Origin: Lysobacterales bacterium
GTDB lineage: Bacteria > Pseudomonadota > Gammaproteobacteria > Xanthomonadales > SZUA-36
DNA length: 32,390 nucleotides
Direction of reading: 5' to 3'
NCBI GenBank assembly: GCA_009692275.1
Contig: SHZL01000003.1
Span: 1 to 32,390 of the forward strand
This document shows, piece after piece, positions 27,175 to 32,390 of this stretch. The position numbers and the translations under genes are program-made. The number at the start of each line of letters is the position of its first letter. Position 1 is the first letter of the stretch. The notes under the pieces are model-generated. The model had not been told where the DNA came from and did no database searches. It worked only from the letters and a program-made list of their open reading frames with translations.

Positions 27175-27762
27175 ATGTCTGACGCACCAAAGCCCAAATT
27201 TGACCCGGTAAAACTCGAACAACTCAGCGTGGCTCAGGATTATCCTATGGAGCCGGATGAGTTTAATCTGCTATTCCAGGAAAACGCCTATTGCGAGATG
27301 GCCCACGTCAACGGGCGGGGATATCCGGTTGTCACACCGATGTTTTATGTCATTAAAAATGACCACATCATGATGAGCAGTATCAAGGAATACCGTCACA
27401 AGGTAGGCCACTTGATGAAAAACCCAAAGATAACGGTCAGCATCCACAATGACGGCACCAATGTTCGCCATCAGAAAGCCATCCTGGTCATGGGTCAGGC
27501 CAAGATTCATGACGACGATGCTTTGATGCGCGAAATTCACTGGATGATCATTGACAAGTATTTCTTCGAAATTACCACCGACGAAGATCGCGCAGCGGTT
27601 TTTGAAGCTGTGCACACCCCCCTGCGCTGCATCATTGAAGTGGTGCCCGAGAAAATCCTGACCTGGGACCTGGGCAAGATGCTCGAGGCGCATGATGAAG
27701 GCGTCTGGTACGGCGAGTCCCAGAAACTGGTCAGCAAGCACATGGATAAGAAGTATTTGTGA
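27175..27762 (+). CDS. PPOX/FDOR-like split-barrel flavin- or F420-binding protein
   Basis: FQENAYCEMAHVNGRGYPVVTPMFYVIKNDHIMMSSIKEYRHKVGHLMKNPKITVSIHND pattern of the pyridoxamine-phosphate-oxidase-like superfamily. RBS-like GGAGG upstream. Confidence 0.78.
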   Translation: MSDAPKPKFDPVKLEQLSVAQDYPMEPDEFNLLFQENAYCEMAHVNGRGYPVVTPMFYVIKNDHIMMSSIKEYRHKVGHLMKNPKITVSIHNDGTNVRHQKAILVMGQAKIHDDDALMREIHWMIIDKYFFEITTDEDRAAVFEAVHTPLRCIIEVVPEKILTWDLGKMLEAHDEGVWYGESQKLVSKHMDKKYL

Positions 27763-27771
27763 TCCCTTAGT

Positions 27772-27799
27772 AGCAAACAGCAAGCAGCAAGCGGCAAGG
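27772..27799 (+). repeat. Four imperfect 7-bp tandem repeats in a short intergenic gap
   Basis: AGCAAAC/AGCAAGC/AGCAAGC/GGCAAGG between the PPOX-like gene and the acyl-CoA ligase. Confidence 0.75.
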
Positions 27800-27830
27800 A
27801 ATAAGCAAACCAGGCAACAGGAAGAAAAAG

Positions 27831-29492
27831 ATGGGCCGGTGGGACGATAAGTTTGAACGACACGCGAAGCAGCGGGCATCGTGGAAAATGCAGGAATATT
27901 CCCAGCATGACCGCGTACTGCCGCGCATCATTGAAGACAAGGCGCGGCAGTATCCCGATCATGTCGTGTTCCAGTTCAGGGATTATCCCATCACCTTTGG
28001 TGAGCTGAACGAGCGCATTAATCGCACGGCCAACGGCTTCCTTGCGCTGGGTGTGCAGCATGGCGACAAGGTCGCCATCATGCTGCCCAACTGCCCTGAG
28101 TTTCTCTACGCCTGGTTTGCCCTGAACAAGATCGGCGCCGTCGAGGTGCCGATCAACGTGGCGCTAAAAGGCAATGGACTGGCCTACCAGATGGTGCAGT
28201 CCGATTGCGTGGCGCTGGTGGCTGACCTGCAGTACCTCGACCGTCTGGAAGGCATTGCCGGTGATCTGAAGGCCATTCGTCATATCGTGTTCATGGACAA
28301 TGACAAGAGCGGGGTCGCCACACCCGGCTGGGCCGGATTTGAATACCTCACGTTTGCGCAGTTAATGGATCATTCTGCCGAGGCCCCGAAGGTGGTCGTT
28401 CATTACAGCGACCTGGCAACCATCCTGTATACCTCCGGTACTACCGGTGTTTCCAAGGGCGTGATGTTCAGCCACCATTACTGGTACGACATCTGGGCGG
28501 AATCGGTGAAGTACTCGCGCTATACCAACGATGATGTGCTGTACACCGGCCTGCCCTTTTTCCACGGCAACGCACAGGGTATTACCGTGGGTCCGGCCAT
28601 CCTGGCCGATGCCAAGGCAGTTGTCGTAGAGCGGTTTTCGGCCAGCCAGTTGTGGGACGACTGCCGCCGCTGGAATTGTACGGAAGCGAACTATATTGGT
28701 GGCATCATCCCCATCCTGCTGAAACAGGATCCGCGCGATGACGACGGCGACAATCCCGTCCGCCTGATGGTAGGCGCCGCAGCACCCCAAGACGAATGGC
28801 ATGCCTTCCAGAAACGCTTCAACACCAAGATCCTCGAAGTGTACGGCATGACCGAATGTTACTGTTGCCTGGTCAGTCCATACGACGAGCCCCGCGCCGG
28901 CGCGTGTGGCAAGACCATTACCGGCTGGGATGTGCGTATCGTCGATGACGACGGCAACCAGTGCCCGCCCGATGAAGTGGGCGAGTTCATTGCCCGTTCC
29001 AACAAGATGTTCGTTGGCACCACGGGCTATTACAAGAAACCCGAAGATACCCTCAACCTGTTTTCCAATGGCTGGATTCACACGGGTGACATGGGGCGCA
29101 TGGACGCGGATGGCTATTTCTTTTTCGCTGACCGCAAGAAACAGGCGATACGCCGCCGTGGTGAGAACATTTCATCCTTTGAAGTCGAGGCCGTGATCAG
29201 TGCGCACGATGCCGTGCTGGAATCCTGCGTAGTGGGCGTTCCATCGGAACTCGGTGAGGAAGAAGTCAAGGCCGTGGTGGTACTCAAGCCCGGTCACAAA
29301 GTGACTGAGGAAGAGTTGATTCGCTGGTGCGAACCGCGCATGGCTTACTTTTCCATACCGCGCTACATCGCCATCAGAAGCAGTTTGCCCAAGACACCCA
29401 GCGAGCGGGTGGAAAAATTCAAACTGAAAGATGAAGGCATTACCGCGGATTGCTGGGACCGCGAAAAATCCGGGATCAAACTGCAGCGATAA
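27831..29492 (+). CDS. Acyl-CoA synthetase / carboxylate-CoA ligase (ANL superfamily)
   Basis: ATILYTSGTTGVSKGVMFSHHYW; YGMTECYC; WIHTGDMGRMDADGYFFFADRKKQAIRRRGENISSFEVE; LPKTPSERVEKFKL. Confidence 0.95.
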   Translation: MGRWDDKFERHAKQRASWKMQEYSQHDRVLPRIIEDKARQYPDHVVFQFRDYPITFGELNERINRTANGFLALGVQHGDKVAIMLPNCPEFLYAWFALNKIGAVEVPINVALKGNGLAYQMVQSDCVALVADLQYLDRLEGIAGDLKAIRHIVFMDNDKSGVATPGWAGFEYLTFAQLMDHSAEAPKVVVHYSDLATILYTSGTTGVSKGVMFSHHYWYDIWAESVKYSRYTNDDVLYTGLPFFHGNAQGITVGPAILADAKAVVVERFSASQLWDDCRRWNCTEANYIGGIIPILLKQDPRDDDGDNPVRLMVGAAAPQDEWHAFQKRFNTKILEVYGMTECYCCLVSPYDEPRAGACGKTITGWDVRIVDDDGNQCPPDEVGEFIARSNKMFVGTTGYYKKPEDTLNLFSNGWIHTGDMGRMDADGYFFFADRKKQAIRRRGENISSFEVEAVISAHDAVLESCVVGVPSELGEEEVKAVVVLKPGHKVTEEELIRWCEPRMAYFSIPRYIAIRSSLPKTPSERVEKFKLKDEGITADCWDREKSGIKLQR

Positions 29493-29523
29493 CTCGACGA
29501 TATAGCCTGGGGAGAAAGCACGA

Positions 29524-31299
29524 ATGGGTGACACAGACCAGAAGCCAAGGGGCGGAATAGATCGCGGGATAACGCGGCGGGATATGCTGGTTGCTACCGG
29601 CGCCGCCACGGTTTCCCTCGGCGTACTTGCCCTGAACTCAGCCGCCGCCGAGAACGCAGTCCAATGGGACCGTGAAACCGACATCCTGGTGGTTGGCAGC
29701 GGTGTTGCTGCCGCGAGCGCAGCCATCACCGCCAACCAGAACGGCGACGATGTGCTGGTCATCGAAAAAGCGCCCATCACCGGGGGCACGGCGGCCAAGT
29801 CCGCCGGTGTGCTGTGGATTCCGGACAACTTCACTTTGAAAGCCAAGGGCATTGATGACCGCAAGGAAGACTGCTTGCGCTACATGGTGCGCTTTTCCTA
29901 TCCGCAACATTACGACGGCGCCGACGCCACGCTGGGCATTTCCGCTGCCCAATACGACCTGCTGGCAGCGTTTTACGACAATGCATCGAAGACCATAGAC
30001 AGCCTGCGCAGCAATGGTGACCTGCAAATTGGTGAATGGCGCATGTTCGCGCTGGATCGTCCTGCCACCGATTACCTCGACCAGGTGCCGGAAAACAAGG
30101 TGCCCGCAGGCCGCGCATTGGGCCCGCTGAAAAGTGATGGCACCATGGGCTTGGGCGCAGACCTGATGACGCAACTGCATGCCAGTCTGCAACGCCGCGG
30201 CGTGCCGGTGCTCACCGCCCACCGCGCGACACGGATTGTGATGAACGCCCAAGGCCGTGTCATCGGCCTGGAATGCGACGCCGCCGGGAAAACGGTAAGA
30301 CTGCGCGCCCGCAAGGCGGTGATTTTCGGCAGCGGCGGCTACGCCCACAACACCGAATTTGTCGATGCCTACCAGAAACAAAGCCTCATGGGCGCCTGTG
30401 CCATGCCCTGGTCTACCGGTGATTTCATCAACATCGCCGGAGCCGCGGGCGCGAGCATGGGCGACCTGTCCACGGCCTGGCGTTCGCAGATCGTGCTGGA
30501 TGAAGCACTGCAGGCCAGGACCCTGGCCGCCGGGGTCTTTTTCCCGCCGGGAGATTCAATGCTGCAGGTTAACCGCTACGGTGTGCGCGCCGTGGACGAG
30601 AACCGCAATTACAACGACCGCACGACCGTGCACGGCTATTTCGATGCCACCCAGTCGGAGTTTCCCAACCTGCTGATGTTCATGATCTATGATCAGCGCA
30701 GTGCCGAAGCCTTTGCCGGGGATTACCCGTTACCGGCAACACCCACCGGCGGTAGCCACGTGCTCACGGGCAACACCCTGGCCGAATTGGGCGCGCGCAT
30801 AGAAGCCCGGCTCGCCGAGGTTTCCCGGCACACGGGCGGCTTCTCCCTGTCGCCCGACTTCGTTGCCAACCTGCAGCAGACCATCACGCGCTTCAACGGC
30901 TACGCACTGTCGGGAAATGATGAAGAATTCCATCGCGGAAAATATGCCTACGATAATGAATGGCATTGGGTGTTTTCGCCCATGCGCAGCGACACGAAGT
31001 GGCCGGCCAACAAGGGCCCCACGGTGACCATGCATCCCTTCCGCGATGAAGGCCCCTACTACGCCATCATCCTGGCGGCCGGTGCGCTTGATACCAGCGG
31101 CGGACCCGCTATCGATGCCAGCGCGCGAGTTCTGGACACCACCGGCAAACCCATTGCGGGTTTGTACGGCGCGGGCAATTGCATTGCCAGCCCTTCTTCA
31201 AGAGCCTATTACGGGGCCGGGCATACCCTGGGCATGGCCACAACCTTTGGCTTCATAGCGGCCAATGCGGCCCACCTTGAAGCGGTGGACAGTGCCTGA
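29524..31299 (+). CDS. Tat-exported FAD-dependent dehydrogenase, KstD / fumarate-reductase flavoprotein family
   Basis: Twin-arginine signal GITRRDMLVATGAATVSLGVLALNSAAAEN; DILVVGSGVAAASAAITANQNGDDVLVIEKAPITGGTAAKSAGVLWIP; C-terminal GLYGAGNCIASPSSRAYYGAGHTLGMATTFGFIAANAA. Confidence 0.9.
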   Translation: MGDTDQKPRGGIDRGITRRDMLVATGAATVSLGVLALNSAAAENAVQWDRETDILVVGSGVAAASAAITANQNGDDVLVIEKAPITGGTAAKSAGVLWIPDNFTLKAKGIDDRKEDCLRYMVRFSYPQHYDGADATLGISAAQYDLLAAFYDNASKTIDSLRSNGDLQIGEWRMFALDRPATDYLDQVPENKVPAGRALGPLKSDGTMGLGADLMTQLHASLQRRGVPVLTAHRATRIVMNAQGRVIGLECDAAGKTVRLRARKAVIFGSGGYAHNTEFVDAYQKQSLMGACAMPWSTGDFINIAGAAGASMGDLSTAWRSQIVLDEALQARTLAAGVFFPPGDSMLQVNRYGVRAVDENRNYNDRTTVHGYFDATQSEFPNLLMFMIYDQRSAEAFAGDYPLPATPTGGSHVLTGNTLAELGARIEARLAEVSRHTGGFSLSPDFVANLQQTITRFNGYALSGNDEEFHRGKYAYDNEWHWVFSPMRSDTKWPANKGPTVTMHPFRDEGPYYAIILAAGALDTSGGPAIDASARVLDTTGKPIAGLYGAGNCIASPSSRAYYGAGHTLGMATTFGFIAANAAHLEAVDSA

Positions 31300-31318
31300 T
31301 CACCGCGCGCCTGCAGGC

Positions 31319-31759
31319 ATGAAGCGCAATCCGCTGTTGCCTGGCCTGTTGCTGGCTGCCGGTTCATGGGGCCTGGCCCTGGTCGGCATGGTCCTGGTCG
31401 GCACGGTCTGGGCTGCCCCCCTTCTGGCGGACTCCGCTCCAGTCAGCCTTGCCACAGATGTAGCACCGATCATGACCCAGCGCTGCGTCATGTGCCACAT
31501 TGCCGGAGCGGCGCAAGGCGGACTGGACCTGTATACGAATCTCTGGGGCGCAATCGTCAACGTCAAGTCCACGCAGAGTTCACTGAACCTGGTCGAACCC
31601 GGTGACCTGGATAAGAGTTACTTATACCTGAAGCTTACCGGGGCTCAACTCAGCGCCGGCGGTAGTGGTGCGCAGATGCCCTTCCAGGCAGGGCAACTCG
31701 ACGCCGGGCAGTTAGAACTGATCCGCTCCTGGATAGCGCAGGGCGCCCCGAATAATTAG
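31319..31759 (+). CDS. Small exported c-type cytochrome-like protein
   Basis: N-terminal hydrophobic signal, then LATDVAPIMTQRCVMCHIAGAAQGGLDLY (CxxCH) and LIRSWIAQGAPNN. Start trimmed to the ATG at 31319. Confidence 0.85.
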   Translation: MKRNPLLPGLLLAAGSWGLALVGMVLVGTVWAAPLLADSAPVSLATDVAPIMTQRCVMCHIAGAAQGGLDLYTNLWGAIVNVKSTQSSLNLVEPGDLDKSYLYLKLTGAQLSAGGSGAQMPFQAGQLDAGQLELIRSWIAQGAPNN

Positions 31760-31779
31760 TCGAAGCGGAGTAGAACGTA

Positions 31780-32307
31780 ATGGTCGACAACACTGCCAAC
31801 AACAGCGCCAACAACGATGCCAACATGGATGATGTGCACAAACTGCTAATTGGCTTGCAAAGCCGTATTGACGAACTGGAAAGCCGGGCCGCATTGCGCG
31901 ACCTGGTAAGCGACTACTGCATCGGTTTCGATACCCGGGACTGGGACCGCTTCATCTCGATCTGGCACAGCGATGCCGTGTGGGAAATCGGACCGCCTTT
32001 CGGCACATTCAACGGTCACGAAGGTATCCGCAGGGCGGTATACGAAATCCTCTACCCCGTGTGGCGCGAAACCCATCACCTGACATCGAACCTGAGACTG
32101 AGCTTCAGCGACCCGGACCACGCCCATGGGATATGCAACGTCGATTGCATGGGCGCCACCATGGACAATGTCGTGCAGATGATCAGCGCCACGTATACCG
32201 ATGATTTTGAACGGCGCAAGGGCACCTGGAAAATCGCCAAGCGCAACGTGGTCATCCACTATTTCAACCCGGTTCCGGGTGCGGTGATGAGCGCCCCGGG
32301 AGTTTGA
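31780..32307 (+). CDS. SnoaL-like / NTF2-fold protein (ring-hydroxylating dioxygenase beta-like)
   Basis: ALRDLVSDYCIGFDTRDWDRFISIWHSDAVWEIGPPFGTFNGHEGIRRAVYEILYP; WKIAKRNVVIHYF. Confidence 0.85.
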   Translation: MVDNTANNSANNDANMDDVHKLLIGLQSRIDELESRAALRDLVSDYCIGFDTRDWDRFISIWHSDAVWEIGPPFGTFNGHEGIRRAVYEILYPVWRETHHLTSNLRLSFSDPDHAHGICNVDCMGATMDNVVQMISATYTDDFERRKGTWKIAKRNVVIHYFNPVPGAVMSAPGV

Positions 32308-32313
32308 CTTACG

Positions 32314-32390
32314 ATGAGTAGGATAGGCCTGCTTGACCCCGCAGAGTGGGACCATGAACTTCGCAGCCGTTTTGCTGCCGACGAAGCAAC
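32314..32390 (+). CDS. Start of a possible carboxymuconolactone-decarboxylase-like protein, truncated by the window end
   Basis: MSRIGLLDPAEWDHELRSRFAADEAT resembles the N-terminus of CMD-family proteins. Only 25 codons are visible. Confidence 0.4.
   Translation, partial: MSRIGLLDPAEWDHELRSRFAADEA

Noticed and set aside
27772-27799. CRISPR-like array from the AGCAAGC repeats
   Set aside because: Seven-base units without spacers; simple tandem repeat in a short intergenic gap.

Overview
Bacterial window, probably Gram-negative (two TonB-dependent receptors, Tat and Sec signal peptides), densely coding, with no tRNA, rRNA or CRISPR recognised. Four blocks: (1) ~1-10.1 kb: a 5'-truncated TonB receptor; a POT-family peptide transporter fitted between two 72-bp palindromic repeats; a TerB/J-like gene pair; a D-aminoacylase-type amidohydrolase; a beta-lactamase-fold serine hydrolase; a second amidohydrolase. 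(2) ~10.2-17.1 kb: a compact, divergently arranged coenzyme F420 locus. fbiC (fused CofG-CofH) and cofC are on the minus strand; pgl, fgd (F420-dependent glucose-6-phosphate dehydrogenase), cofE and cofD are on the plus strand. It combines cofactor synthesis with a dedicated F420H2-regenerating pair. (3) ~17.1-24.5 kb: a ten-gene minus-strand catabolic operon (enoyl-CoA hydratase/hydrolase, acyl-CoA dehydrogenase, SDR, TetR, SnoaL-like, split FAS1-like/MaoC hydratase, thiolase-like protein lacking the usual nucleophilic Cys, DUF35 partner, amidohydrolase). (4) ~24.7-32.4 kb, divergent from block 3: TonB receptor, a strong terminator, a PPOX/FDOR-like flavin/F420 protein, acyl-CoA ligase, a Tat-exported KstD-like flavoprotein, a small c-type cytochrome, a SnoaL-like protein and the start of a probable carboxymuconolactone decarboxylase-like gene. 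The main hypothesis is that blocks 2-4 form an F420-linked CoA-dependent catabolic island, possibly for a steroid-like or alicyclic substrate. A shared near-identical palindrome (TTGAAYAAWGTTCAA) near both divergent control regions supports it. All function calls come from reading motifs by eye; no database search was run.
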